Counted from the first letter of the stretch, positions 26,105-35,303 are shown. The stretch: 64,000 nt of DNA from Amphiplicatus sp046296195 (GCA_046296195.1 JBKBLR010000008.1:50094-114093); one strand, 5' to 3'. The notes: generated by a model from the letters alone, not told the origin. Translations and numbers: made by a program.

Positions 26105-28074
26105 CCGCTCGGCGCGGCGAGAATGACCTTCCAGACGGCGAGCTGCCAGACCGCGAACAATCCCGCGGCGGCGAAGAGGATATAGTGCGCCTTGCGCCAC
26201 GCCGACCAACCGGACCCTGCGAGCACGGGAAAGACCGCCGCCGCGGCGGCGACGGCCGCTATCGCGGCGAGGTGCGCCGCGATTATCACAAGGATCAGCG
26301 CCGGCGGCGGCCAGCCCGCGGCCTGAAGATCGGCGAGATCCTTGCCGACGAGCCCGGCGCTGACCGCCGTCAGCGCGCCGATGAATAGAAGCCAGAGCAG
26401 CGCCGAAGTCGCGTGCCCCCCTGCCAGCCATTTGCCGATCTGCGACGTCTGAACCTCTCTTCCCTGACGCCGCCAGGCGCTGATGAATGCGACAAGAGAC
26501 ATCAGGGAGACGAGACCAATCGCTGCGTTGAAAGCGTCGCTCGATTGCAGGAAAGTGACGCGGTCCGCGGTCGTCGTTCCCATCGCCGTCGCGATGCGGA
26601 GCGGCGCGCCGTCGCCGTCGCGATAAACGAAGAGCCTGTCGCGCGAGCGGTCGGACCAGAGATCGTCCGACAGGGGGTGATAGCGCGTCTCCTTGCCGCC
26701 GGCCGTCATGACGAGAGAACCGTCATCCTTCGCCGTCAGCTTGATCTCGGAGCCTAACGCCGTGATCTTCTCGAACCGCGAATAGACACGCCGGTTCGGC
26801 AGATAGGCGCCGGCCGCCGATTTCGCCTTTTCAATCATCTGCGGCGTCGCCTTCACCGGCCAGGCGGTCGGATAGCTCTCCGCGCGGGCGAATTGCTCGA
26901 TGACATAGCGGCTGATGAGGTCGGGAAGGCGCGGGCTCTCGGCGCCGTTCACGACGACGAACACGCCGACGCCGAGCGAGGGCGCGATGGTCATGTCGCT
27001 GATGAACCCCGACAGCGTTCCGCCGTGGCCGAAAGTGATCGCGCCGCCCATTTCGTTTTCCATGAAGCCATGTGCGAAGTCCGGCGCGAAGGGGCGATCC
27101 TTGAAGGCGCGCGTGCGCATGCGGGCGAAGGATTCCGGGCTGAGCAAGCGCTTGCCGCCGGCGACCCCGTCGTTCAGCAGGAATTGCAGCCACCGCCCGG
27201 CGTCATTGGCGTCGAGCGCGATCGCGCCCGCGGCATGGAGCGGATCGAGCGCGTCGTGGTTCATCGACTTCGGCGCGCCGCCGTCGAGCTTGTGCGGGGC
27301 GGCGAGCCGGGCTTCGAGCGCTGGATTGTTGAGCGCAAGACCCGATATCGACGCCGGATCATGCTGGATCGTCGACGCCATCCCGATCGGCGCGAGAAGC
27401 CGCGTCTCGACAAACTTGTCGAACGGCAGGCCGGAGACGTCGGCGACGATCTGCGCCGCAAGATCTGTTCCCCAATTCGAATAGGCCGTCCGTTCTCCAG
27501 GGCGCGCCACCCTTTCGGGCTTCGTCCTTGCGAGCGCCTCTTCGAAAGTGCGTCCCGATTTCGATTGGAAGAAGTCGCCGAAAGTGTCCTCAAAGCCGGG
27601 ACGGTGCGCCATCAATGCGCGCAGCGTCACGGGCGGCATGCCCGCAACGCCGACCTTCATCGTCTTCAGATAGTCGTCGACGTCGGCATCGAGGCTGAGC
27701 TTGCCCTCGTCGACCAGCATCATGACCGAGACCCAGACGAAGGTCTTGGAGATCGACGCGATCCGAAAGAGCGTCTTATCCGTCGCGCGGATGTTCTTTT
27801 CCGCATCGGCGAGCCCGTAGGCTTTGACAAAGACGCGGTCGCGCGTGGCGACGGCGACCATCATGCCGGGCGGATACTGGTCGGCCATGGCGTTCGCGAC
27901 AAAGCCGTCGAGAAAGGGCTCGATCGACGACGGGTCTGACAATGTCGCCCCGCCGGCACCGGCGGCATGGCGCCGCGCCGGCGCCGGCCCCGACGCGCCG
28001 GACGAGGCCTGGGCGGCGGCGGCCCCTGACATCAACAAGAGCGCGGCCATCCACCCGAAAATGCGGATCGTCAT
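26101..28074 (-). CDS. Exported serine hydrolase (beta-lactamase/PBP4-like) with C-terminal membrane helices
   Basis: 657 residues. A signal peptide (MTIRIFGWMAALLLMSGAAAA) precedes a class C beta-lactamase-type domain with S107xxK110 (SISK), Y198-S-N and H350-G-G, the three catalytic motifs of the family, all intact. After residue ~360 there is a small beta-rich domain, then about four hydrophobic helices (~515-657) that would anchor it in the membrane. Family members include esterases, D-amino-acid peptidases and penicillin-binding proteins; the substrate cannot be told. ATG at 28072-28074 is preferred over one six codons earlier because AGGGGG lies 6-8 bases ahead of it. Confidence 0.88.
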   Translation of the reverse strand: MTIRIFGWMAALLLMSGAAAAQASSGASGPAPARRHAAGAGGATLSDPSSIEPFLDGFVANAMADQYPPGMMVAVATRDRVFVKAYGLADAEKNIRATDKTLFRIASISKTFVWVSVMMLVDEGKLSLDADVDDYLKTMKVGVAGMPPVTLRALMAHRPGFEDTFGDFFQSKSGRTFEEALARTKPERVARPGERTAYSNWGTDLAAQIVADVSGLPFDKFVETRLLAPIGMASTIQHDPASISGLALNNPALEARLAAPHKLDGGAPKSMNHDALDPLHAAGAIALDANDAGRWLQFLLNDGVAGGKRLLSPESFARMRTRAFKDRPFAPDFAHGFMENEMGGAITFGHGGTLSGFISDMTIAPSLGVGVFVVVNGAESPRLPDLISRYVIEQFARAESYPTAWPVKATPQMIEKAKSAAGAYLPNRRVYSRFEKITALGSEIKLTAKDDGSLVMTAGGKETRYHPLSDDLWSDRSRDRLFVYRDGDGAPLRIATAMGTTTADRVTFLQSSDAFNAAIGLVSLMSLVAFISAWRRQGREVQTSQIGKWLAGGHATSALLWLLFIGALTAVSAGLVGKDLADLQAAGWPPPALILVIIAAHLAAIAAVAAAAAVFPVLAGSGWSAWRKAHYILFAAAGLFAVWQLAVWKVILAAPSG

Positions 28075-28235
28075 CGAGGGCCCCCTCGCCAACTCGCATT
28101 GAGACTACCCTCCGTCGCGGCCGCCGCCAACGCGCGCCCGCCCACCCCCGCCGCGTGGTCGAGCGTTACGGGTGGAAATCCTGAGGCAAACCCGCTTAAA
28201 CGGCGATCGAGTTTCGCCTCTTTCGGAGCGTCCGA

Positions 28236-30350
28236 ATGACCCGTTTCCTCACCGCCATTCTCGCCCTCATCGTTCTCCTCGCGGCGATCGTCCTGCTGGC
28301 GCCAGGGCTTGTGCCGGCAAAGTCCTACAAGGGAAGGATCGAGGCCGAAGCGTCGAAAGCGCTCGGCCGCCGCGTGACGCTCGGCGACGACATTTCCTTC
28401 AAGATCATCCCGCGCACGGCGTTCTCGGCTTCCGACCTCGTCATCGCCAACGCCGAGGGCTTTCCGGGCGATCATCTTGCGCGCGTCGAGCGCGCCGATA
28501 TCGGCGTCAGGCTGATGCCGCTTTTCAAAGGCCGCGTCGAAATCTCGCATTTCGTTCTAACGAAGCCCGACCTCAACCTGCAGAAGTCGAAATCCGGCGC
28601 CGTCAACTGGAATCTCGCCGCTGCGAGCGCGCCGCAGGGCGCCGACGCTCCCCAGCAGGCGCCGAAAGAATTGAGTCTTGGCGACGTTCGCCTGATCGAC
28701 GGTCGCGCCGTCTATGCCGATGCTGCGGCGGGAAAGACCTTCACTCTCGACGCCATCAACGCCGAGGTGCGCCTTGCAAGCCTTTCCGAGCCGCTCGAGA
28801 TCGACGGGGCGATGAATTTTCAGGGTGCGCCGTCGACGGCAAAAATCGTTCTGACCAACCTGTCGGACCTGATCGCGAAGAAGGATTCCAATCTGAAGCT
28901 CGACCTGACGCTCGGGAAGTCGACGGTCGGCGCCGATCTGACGCTCGCGGGCGGCGACAAGCTCGCTTATTCGGGTCCGGTGACGTTCAACGCGCCGGAC
29001 CTGCCTGCCCTCGCCAGGCTCTTCGACGTCCAGCTTCAAGAAGCGCCCGGCTTCGACCGGCTGTCGGTTTCCGGGAACGCGGTCGGCGCGCCGACGTCGC
29101 TCGCCCTCTCCGCCGCGAAGATCGGCTTTGACAAGATCGACGCCGACGGCGACCTCAAGCTTGACTGGTCAGGGGCGAAGCCGAAGGCGACGGGCGCGCT
29201 GACGATGGGCGCGCTGGACCTCAGGCCCTATCTGCCGCCGCCGGCGACCTCGGCGCAGGGGTTTCCGGCGTGGTCGACCGACAAGATGGACTTCACGAGT
29301 CTCAGGAACATTGACGCCGACCTCGATCTCAGCGCGCAACAGGTATTTCTCAATGACATCGAGACCGGCGCGGCGCGCATGCGCCTCAGGATCGCCGATG
29401 CGCGCATGACCGCCGACATCCCGCAGATCGCCTTTTACAAAGGCGGCGGTTCCGGCAAGCTCGTCGTCGACGCCGCACGCGCGACGCCCTCGATCGCCGG
29501 CGATTTCAAAATGGCGTCGGTCGACGCCAACCCGTTCACGATAGACCTCATGAAGATGGACCGGGTGCTCGGTCTCGGCGGCTTCACCCTGACCTTCAAC
29601 GCGACGGGATCAAGCCAGAAAGCGATCATGGAATCGCTCGACGGCAAAGGCGGGTTCGATCTCGCCGACGGCGCGCTCAAGGGCATCAACATCGCCAAGA
29701 TCGCCGCCGCGGTGACGAAGCTCTATGAAGGCGGCATCACCAACCCGGCGGCGATCAGCGCTGCGATCGCCGAGGCGCGCCGGCCGGACGAGCGCACCGA
29801 TTTCTCGAAATTCCTGACGACCTTCACCATCGTCAACGGACAGATGCAGGCCCCGACGATTTCCATGGAAGGTCCCTACCTGACCATGACCGGCGTCGGT
29901 CAGGTCAATCTGCCGGGTCAGTCGATGGACATCAGGCTGCTCCCGCGCGCGTCGACGTCGGCGGACGGCAAGGAAGGACGCAAGATCGCCATCCCGGTCA
30001 AGGTCGGCGGCACCTTCTCGCAGCCGACGATCGGCGTCGATGTCGAATCGCTGGTGCGCGCCCGCGGGGACCAGCCGCTGCGCGGCCTCCTCGACGGCGC
30101 GCTGACGCCCACGGCGGGCGACGCGCGCGACCCCGGCAAAGCGCTGCTCGAGGGCATCCTCGGGCGCGGCGCCCCGTCCTCCGGAGCGCCGGCCGATCCC
30201 GCGCCCACCCCGTCGGGCAACGCCAACCCGGAAAAGCCGGCCGCCGATCCTGCCAAATCCCTGGCGACGGAAGCCTTGAAGGGCATTTTCGGCCGCAAGC
30301 CCAAACCAGCTGAAGAGCCGGAAACCGAAACCAGCGACGCGCCGAACTGA
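28236..30350 (+). CDS. AsmA family protein
   Basis: 704 residues. One N-terminal helix (residues ~5-25) anchors it in the inner membrane; the remainder is periplasmic and beta-rich. GRRVTLGDDISFKIIPRTAF and the C-terminal block (GGFDLADGALKGINIAKI; MTGVGQVNLPGQSMDIRLLPRAS) are typical AsmA features. AsmA-like proteins are long bridge-like proteins linked to phospholipid transfer between inner and outer membranes. The tail (~640-704) is a low-complexity Pro/Ala/Lys region. GGAG stands 7 bases before ATG. It is divergent from the serine hydrolase. Confidence 0.88.
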   Translation: MTRFLTAILALIVLLAAIVLLAPGLVPAKSYKGRIEAEASKALGRRVTLGDDISFKIIPRTAFSASDLVIANAEGFPGDHLARVERADIGVRLMPLFKGRVEISHFVLTKPDLNLQKSKSGAVNWNLAAASAPQGADAPQQAPKELSLGDVRLIDGRAVYADAAAGKTFTLDAINAEVRLASLSEPLEIDGAMNFQGAPSTAKIVLTNLSDLIAKKDSNLKLDLTLGKSTVGADLTLAGGDKLAYSGPVTFNAPDLPALARLFDVQLQEAPGFDRLSVSGNAVGAPTSLALSAAKIGFDKIDADGDLKLDWSGAKPKATGALTMGALDLRPYLPPPATSAQGFPAWSTDKMDFTSLRNIDADLDLSAQQVFLNDIETGAARMRLRIADARMTADIPQIAFYKGGGSGKLVVDAARATPSIAGDFKMASVDANPFTIDLMKMDRVLGLGGFTLTFNATGSSQKAIMESLDGKGGFDLADGALKGINIAKIAAAVTKLYEGGITNPAAISAAIAEARRPDERTDFSKFLTTFTIVNGQMQAPTISMEGPYLTMTGVGQVNLPGQSMDIRLLPRASTSADGKEGRKIAIPVKVGGTFSQPTIGVDVESLVRARGDQPLRGLLDGALTPTAGDARDPGKALLEGILGRGAPSSGAPADPAPTPSGNANPEKPAADPAKSLATEALKGIFGRKPKPAEEPETETSDAPN

Positions 30351-30525
30351 CGCCGTCCGGCGCTGGTGAAAATTACCCCGGCAACGCAGGTGATTCGCGC
30401 ACGCCGGCCTCTAGCGGGCGTACGCGAACAGGGTAGAGATTGCGGTGTTGGCGCGGTTGAACACCAGATATGGCCGCAAGAACGGCGTCTGTCGTGAGCG
30501 GCGGCCGTCCGGCGAAAGGTCTAAC

Positions 30526-33222
30526 ATGCAGGGTCCGGCGAAGGGCGGTCGGCAAGCGGCGGCGCTGATGGCGTCGGCCGGGATCTGCGCCCTTTCAGGC
30601 CCCCTGGCGCCGGCCTTTGCTCAAACGGCGGTCGAGCCGCTCGGCCCAAGCCCCGTCCTGGTCGGGCTGATCGCCGCCGGCGCGGTCACGGTCGCCGCGC
30701 TCGCCTGGGCGTTCCGGGTGTCGGCGGCGTCGCGCAACGCCTCGGCTTTCTGGACGAAGAAGCTCGCCGAACTCGAAGCGCAGCTCGAAAAATCGGACGC
30801 GGTGCTTTCGGCCCATCCAGGCCTCGTGCTCGTCTGGGAAGACGACTACGAATCGATCGAGCAGGGCTGGGGATCGCCCAAGATCCTCGGCGGTCCGGCG
30901 GCGCTCGCTTCGCTGATGTCCTTCGCCGTCGATGTCGATGACCCGGCGGCGACGCCGGTGACGCGGCTTCTCAACACGCTCGGCGACCTCCCGCTTCAGG
31001 ATGACAGCCGCCCCGACGAACAGCGAAAGCTTCGCGAGCTTGTGCAGGAGCTGCGCAAGCACGGCATCGCATTTTCGGGATCGATCATGACGAGCGAAGG
31101 CCGCGCGATCGAGGCCGATGGACGCGTCGCCGGCGGTCAGGTCGCCTTGTGGCTCGCCGACCCGGCGGCGCGAATGGCCGAAGACGGCGGCATCCTCGGC
31201 AAAGTGCGAGAGAAGACTGCCGATCTCCATGGCGCGCTCGCGCAGCTCGAACGCGCGCCGATCCCAGCCTGGCGGCGTCAGGCGGACCTGTCTCTGGCTT
31301 GGGTCAACGCCGCCTATGTCGAGGCGGTCGAGGCTGCGAGCGCAGCGTCAGTGCTCAAGGACCAGATCGAACTTGACCCTGCGGCGAAAAAAATCGCCGA
31401 GCGCGCGAGCGCCGAGCGCCGCGCCGTCGAAGGCCGCCTCGTCGTCAATGTCAACGGCGCGCGGCGCTCCTTCAAGGTGACCGAAACGCCCGTCCATGCG
31501 GCCGGAGACGCCGGGATCGCCGGTTTCGCTGTCGACATCACCGATTATGAACGCACGAAGGCGGACCTCGACCGCCATATCGAGGCGAACCGCGCGACGC
31601 TCGACCAGATACCGACCGCCGTCGCCATGTTCGGGGCGGGACAGGAGCTCGTCTATTACAACACCGCCTTCAAGCGCCTGTTCGGCCTTGAAGACGCTTT
31701 CCTCGCCGCAAGCCCCCAGCATGGCGAACTGCTCGATCGGCTGCGCCAACTCGGCCGCTTGCCGGAGCAGCCGGATTTCGCGCAGTGGCGGCGGCGCCAG
31801 CTTGCTCTTTATACTGAAGGAATGGCGGCCCCCGGGACGGAGCGGGACGGCCGCGCGCCGGATGAAATCTGGAATCTTCCAGACGCGCGCATGTTGCGTG
31901 TCGCGCGGGCGCGCCATCCGCTCGGCGGCGCCCTGATCGTCTTCGAAGACATCACGGAAAAGATGGCGCTCGAAGCGCGCTTCAACACCCAGATCAGCGT
32001 GCAGCGCGCGACACTCAACAACCTGTCGGAAAGCGTCGCCGTCTTCGGCGCCGACGGCAAGCTCCGCCTTTACAACACGGCGTTCGTCAAGATGTGGCGT
32101 TTCGACGATCAGACGCTGGCGGCCCGTCCTCATATCGAAACGGCGCTTTCGGCGATGAGCGAACGCGTCACCGCCGGCGCGCCGGCGCTGGCGGCGGCCA
32201 AGCGGCGCGCCACGTCGATGTCGCCCGAGGACCGCATTCCGTCGCGTGACGAGATTGTCTCACTGTCCGACGGACGCACGCTTTCCTTCGGCAGCGAGCC
32301 CTTGCCCGACGGAGCGACGCTCCTTTACTTCCTCGATGTCACCGACAGCCGCGAGCGTGAAAAGGAGCTCAAGGCGCGCAACGAACTGCTCGAAGACATC
32401 GACCGGCAGAAATCGAAATTCGTCGATCACGTATCGTATCAGCTGCGCACCCCGCTCGCGACCATCATCGGGTTCACCGAGATGCTCGACGGGCAGATGT
32501 TCGGCGTGCTCAATGACCGGCAGAAGGACTATATCGCTTCGATCCTGCAGGCCTCGCATCATCTGCGCGACCTCATCACCGACATCATCGACCTCGCCGC
32601 CATCGACGCCGGGAAGATGTCGGTGGACGCGGAAGACATCGATCTCCGCGACCTTCTCACCAGTGCGGCGGCTTATGCGGCGCTGAAGGCCGAGGACACG
32701 CAGGTGTCGCTGTCGGTCGTCTGCGACCCTGACATCGGGTCTTTCCGCGCCGATCAGCGCAAGCTCAAGCAGATCCTTTTCAACCTTTTGTCGAACGCCT
32801 TCGCTTACACCGGCCCCGGCGGATCGGTCACGATCGGCGCCGACCGGGCCCCGGGGCTCGTCCGCCTGTGGGTCGCGGATTCGGGGCGCGGCGTGTCGGC
32901 CGACGATCAGGCCCGCGTTTTCGAGCCCTTTGAATCGGCCGGCCCGTCGGCCGGCGCGGGCCTCGGCCTGTCTCTGGTGCAAAGGCTGGTCAGCCTGCAT
33001 GGCGGCTGGGTGCGGATGGAATCAACGCCCGGCGAAGGAACAAGGGTCACCTGCTACCTTCCCGCCGATCCGCGCCGCGTCTCGGCGCCGGCCGAACCGA
33101 CTGACAACGTCGTCATCGTCCGCGGCGACAAGGCGAAGGCGGGCGCCGCCGCTGCGGATGGCGCCGGCGGCACGAAAAAACGTCCCTCGCGTCGCGCGCC
33201 GCGGGCGGACGCGGCCGAATAG
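30526..33222 (+). CDS. divL: DivL-like PAS-domain pseudo-histidine kinase
   Basis: 898 residues. A signal-like hydrophobic stretch and a transmembrane helix (PSPVLVGLIAAGAVTVAALAW) open the protein; a region of unknown fold follows, then two PAS modules (~348-460 and ~485-600), a DHp helix pair and a HATPase domain. The H-box reads SYQLRTPL, with Tyr638 where kinases have the phospho-acceptor His; ATP-binding motifs (NLLSNA, DSGRGVS, GAGLGLSL) look intact. In Caulobacter, DivL with exactly this Tyr is a scaffold that modulates CckA and so CtrA in response to DivK. ATG 30526 has AAAGG upstream; earlier in-frame ATG codons would add a poor N-terminus. Orthology is inferred from the motif and architecture. 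Confidence 0.85.
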   Translation: MQGPAKGGRQAAALMASAGICALSGPLAPAFAQTAVEPLGPSPVLVGLIAAGAVTVAALAWAFRVSAASRNASAFWTKKLAELEAQLEKSDAVLSAHPGLVLVWEDDYESIEQGWGSPKILGGPAALASLMSFAVDVDDPAATPVTRLLNTLGDLPLQDDSRPDEQRKLRELVQELRKHGIAFSGSIMTSEGRAIEADGRVAGGQVALWLADPAARMAEDGGILGKVREKTADLHGALAQLERAPIPAWRRQADLSLAWVNAAYVEAVEAASAASVLKDQIELDPAAKKIAERASAERRAVEGRLVVNVNGARRSFKVTETPVHAAGDAGIAGFAVDITDYERTKADLDRHIEANRATLDQIPTAVAMFGAGQELVYYNTAFKRLFGLEDAFLAASPQHGELLDRLRQLGRLPEQPDFAQWRRRQLALYTEGMAAPGTERDGRAPDEIWNLPDARMLRVARARHPLGGALIVFEDITEKMALEARFNTQISVQRATLNNLSESVAVFGADGKLRLYNTAFVKMWRFDDQTLAARPHIETALSAMSERVTAGAPALAAAKRRATSMSPEDRIPSRDEIVSLSDGRTLSFGSEPLPDGATLLYFLDVTDSREREKELKARNELLEDIDRQKSKFVDHVSYQLRTPLATIIGFTEMLDGQMFGVLNDRQKDYIASILQASHHLRDLITDIIDLAAIDAGKMSVDAEDIDLRDLLTSAAAYAALKAEDTQVSLSVVCDPDIGSFRADQRKLKQILFNLLSNAFAYTGPGGSVTIGADRAPGLVRLWVADSGRGVSADDQARVFEPFESAGPSAGAGLGLSLVQRLVSLHGGWVRMESTPGEGTRVTCYLPADPRRVSAPAEPTDNVVIVRGDKAKAGAAAADGAGGTKKRPSRRAPRADAAE

Positions 33223-33269
33223 GGTCCTCGCCCCTTTTCCGCCCGCTTCAGGCGGTCTAGCTAGCGGTC

Positions 33270-33947
33270 ATGCTGAACCTCGTCGTCATCGCGCTGCTGA
33301 CGCCTGAAGCGCCTTACCTTCCCACTTATCTGGCGTCGGAGATGTCGGCGGGCGCGCGCCATCAGGAATGCGTGCGCCTGATCGTCGAGGATGTCGCCAA
33401 GGGCCGTGACGGCGCGCAGCGCTGGGCGCTTGAGGGCGGCGGGGCGCCGGCGCAGCATTGCCTCGCGATCGCCGATCTGGCCGCCGGATTTCCAAGACTT
33501 GCCGCGGCCCGGCTGACCGACATCACCGAGCGAGGCGACGCCGGCGATGCCGGAGCGCGCGCGCGCGTGCTCGCCGAAGCCGCGCTCGCCTGGCTTGAAG
33601 CCGACGACATCCCTGAAGCCGAACAAGCGATCATGGCGGCGAAGTCGCGTGCGCCGGATCTTGCAGAGCTCGATTTCGTCGCGGCGAAGATCTACGCCGA
33701 GGCCAACCGCTGGCAGGCGGCGGCCGACGCCGTGTCGGCCGCTGAAAAACATGGCGCGACGTCGCCCGAGGCCTACATCATCCGCGCGCGCGCCTACCGC
33801 GCCCTTGGCCGCATTGAAGACGCCGCAAATGACGTCGTGGCGGCGCTTTCAATGGACCCCTTCAATGTCGATGCGCTGACGCTGCGCGGCGAGCTGCGTC
33901 AGGCAGGCGTCGAAATCGAGGCCTATTATGGCGATGAGAAGCCCTGA
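33270..33947 (+). CDS. TPR-like helical repeat protein, unknown function
   Basis: 225 residues. The N-terminal 20 residues are mildly hydrophobic, but I do not see a convincing cleavage site. Residues ~80-215 are tetratricopeptide-like helices (ALAWLEADDIPEAEQAIMAAK; PEAYIIRARAYRALGRIEDAANDVVAALSMDP). Such proteins act as protein-binding scaffolds. It starts 47 bases after divL on the same strand and may share its transcript. No ribosome-binding site is evident before ATG 33270. The 3' end meets the remnant of a cupin gene. Confidence 0.7.
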   Translation: MLNLVVIALLTPEAPYLPTYLASEMSAGARHQECVRLIVEDVAKGRDGAQRWALEGGGAPAQHCLAIADLAAGFPRLAAARLTDITERGDAGDAGARARVLAEAALAWLEADDIPEAEQAIMAAKSRAPDLAELDFVAAKIYAEANRWQAAADAVSAAEKHGATSPEAYIIRARAYRALGRIEDAANDVVAALSMDPFNVDALTLRGELRQAGVEIEAYYGDEKP

Positions 33948-34327
33948 CCGTCGCCGCCGATGACATCATCGCGAGACTTCTCGCGCCGCCGCCATTATCG
34001 ACGGGCGGGCCGCATCGACCGCCGAGCGCTTCCCTCGGCGCCGCGTCGACGCAACGGATACCTGACATTTCAAAGCCGGCGCGCCGCTGCGCACGCGGAT
34101 CGATGGCGGGCGGCGGACCGTCATCACGCTCGGCCCGGACGGCTCGCTGGTAAGACACCGTAAGGGACCGCGCCGAGCGGCGCCTGGCAGGCGGCGCTGA
34201 GCCTTGGATCCTGGACGCTCGCTGCCCGGTCGCGCCCGGATTTCGCTTCGCCGGTTTCGAGTTCGCCCCGCCGGGCTTCGACCCCGTAAAACCGGATGGA
34301 CCCCCCCGGCAAATCAGCCCAGGCTGA
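33944..34327 (+). pseudogene. Decayed cupin_5 (DUF985) family gene with frameshifts and a nonsense codon
   Basis: No single frame is open, yet pieces from three plus-strand frames line up in order with the DUF985 cupin family. Frame from 33944: TVAADDIIARLL (family N-terminus). Frame of 33961: DGRAASTA, then RRVDATDT, a TGA (34063-34065) exactly where the family has the Trp of WHF, then HFKAGAPLRTRI and GGRRTVITLGPDG. A third frame gives AWQAALSLGSWTLAA, and the frame ending at TGA 34325-34327 gives CPVAPGFRFAGFEFAPPGFDP, the family C-terminus. Several segments of the normal protein are missing. This accounts for the otherwise gene-free interval between the TPR gene and the next membrane-protein gene. 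The identification is from memory of family motifs. Confidence 0.65.
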
Positions 34328-34331
34328 TCCG

Positions 34332-34346
34332 TTAGCAATTCGTTAA
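34332..34346. promoter_or_regulatory. Near-consensus CtrA-like site (TTAG-N7-TTAA)
   Basis: TTAG (34332-34335), seven bases, TTAA (34343-34346), one base from the CtrA consensus TTAA-N7-TTAA. It ends 53 bases before the preferred start of the following membrane-protein gene, a suitable position for a -35-overlapping activator site. DivL, an upstream modulator of CtrA, is encoded 1.1 kb away. Chance occurrence cannot be excluded. Confidence 0.35.
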
Positions 34347-34399
34347 TGCCGGGCGCTGACATCTATCAGACGCCGTCGAAAGGGGCCTTGCGACCTGAC

Positions 34400-35161
34400 A
34401 TGCCGCAAACGCCGACACCCGAGCCGCTGAACGTCCATGACCTGCAGGCGCTGGCGGTCGAGGCGGCTGTCGAGCAGGCCGCGTCCTCAGGTCGAAAGGC
34501 GCGGTCGCGGGCGGCGAACCTCCACCTCATCGATCTGCTGTCCCGGTGGGGCGGATCAGGGCTGGCGATCTTTGCGGCGGCCGCAATTTTCATCACGGTG
34601 GTCATCGGCAGAGATTACCCGCTGCGGGCGTGGGTGTGGGCCGCGATGGTCTTCGCGGCGCTCTATCTGTGCAGGCGCTACCGCAAGGAGTTCCGGCGCG
34701 GCGACCGGATCGCCGCGAGGCCCTTCCGCTGGCGCGCCTATTACACCTCGACCCTGGCGGTCGTCAGCGCGGCCTTCGGCGCGGGAGCGTTTCTTCTGGC
34801 TGTTCCGGCGACGTCGCAGTCCGTTCGCTTCGAGATCCTTGCGGCGATGGTGATTGGGAGTCTCGCGGCTTCCGCCTTCAATGTCGCGCACCGCCTCGCG
34901 GCTCTCGCGGCGGCGCTGCCGGCCAGCGCGTTTCTTGTCGCGGCGGCGCTCAGAATTGATGGATTATCGCTGGCGCCCGCCGCGTTGACGGCGATCCTTG
35001 CCGCCGGCGTGTCAGCCCTTTGGATTTCATCATCGATCGCCGCCACCGCCGCGGACCGGAAGTTTCCCCGAACCGGCCTTGTGCGTCGCGAAATTAAGCC
35101 AGCCGCTGCGCAGCAGCCGGCGGCCGCGGCGGCCGCCATCAAGGCGGCTGCAAAGGCGTGA
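34400..35161 (+). CDS. Integral membrane protein, unknown function
   Basis: 253 residues from ATG 34400 (MPQTPTPEPLNVHD...). After a ~50-residue soluble N-terminus there are about six hydrophobic helices arranged in pairs (roughly 57-100, 127-170 and 178-225), separated by an Arg-rich loop (CRRYRKEFRRGDR), then an Ala-rich soluble tail with repeated Ala/Lys. No family recognised. An in-frame ATG at 34346 would give 18 more residues but falls on the CtrA-like motif, so the later start is preferred. No close ribosome-binding site precedes either. The next gene is 142 bases away. Confidence 0.65.
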   Translation: MPQTPTPEPLNVHDLQALAVEAAVEQAASSGRKARSRAANLHLIDLLSRWGGSGLAIFAAAAIFITVVIGRDYPLRAWVWAAMVFAALYLCRRYRKEFRRGDRIAARPFRWRAYYTSTLAVVSAAFGAGAFLLAVPATSQSVRFEILAAMVIGSLAASAFNVAHRLAALAAALPASAFLVAAALRIDGLSLAPAALTAILAAGVSALWISSSIAATAADRKFPRTGLVRREIKPAAAQQPAAAAAAIKAAAKA

Positions 35162-35303
35162 CGGCGCCCGCATTCCGTTAGACTTCCAAAGCCGCGTTAC
35201 GCTATGAGGCTCGCCAATTCGGGCCCGGCGGACAATCAGACGCAGCCCTCACGGCCCGCCGCCGGCGGGCGACGGCGATCGCCGGTATGGCGGGAGGATT
35301 TCG

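Noticed and set aside
33240..33256. CCGCC / GGCGG hairpin between divL and the TPR gene
   Set aside because: Only five base pairs and no U-run after it on the plus strand; common by chance at this GC content.
33862..34362. A 166-codon minus-strand frame across the divL-gdh interval
   Set aside because: Composition is shadow-like, and the plus strand of the same interval shows ordered remnants of a cupin family.
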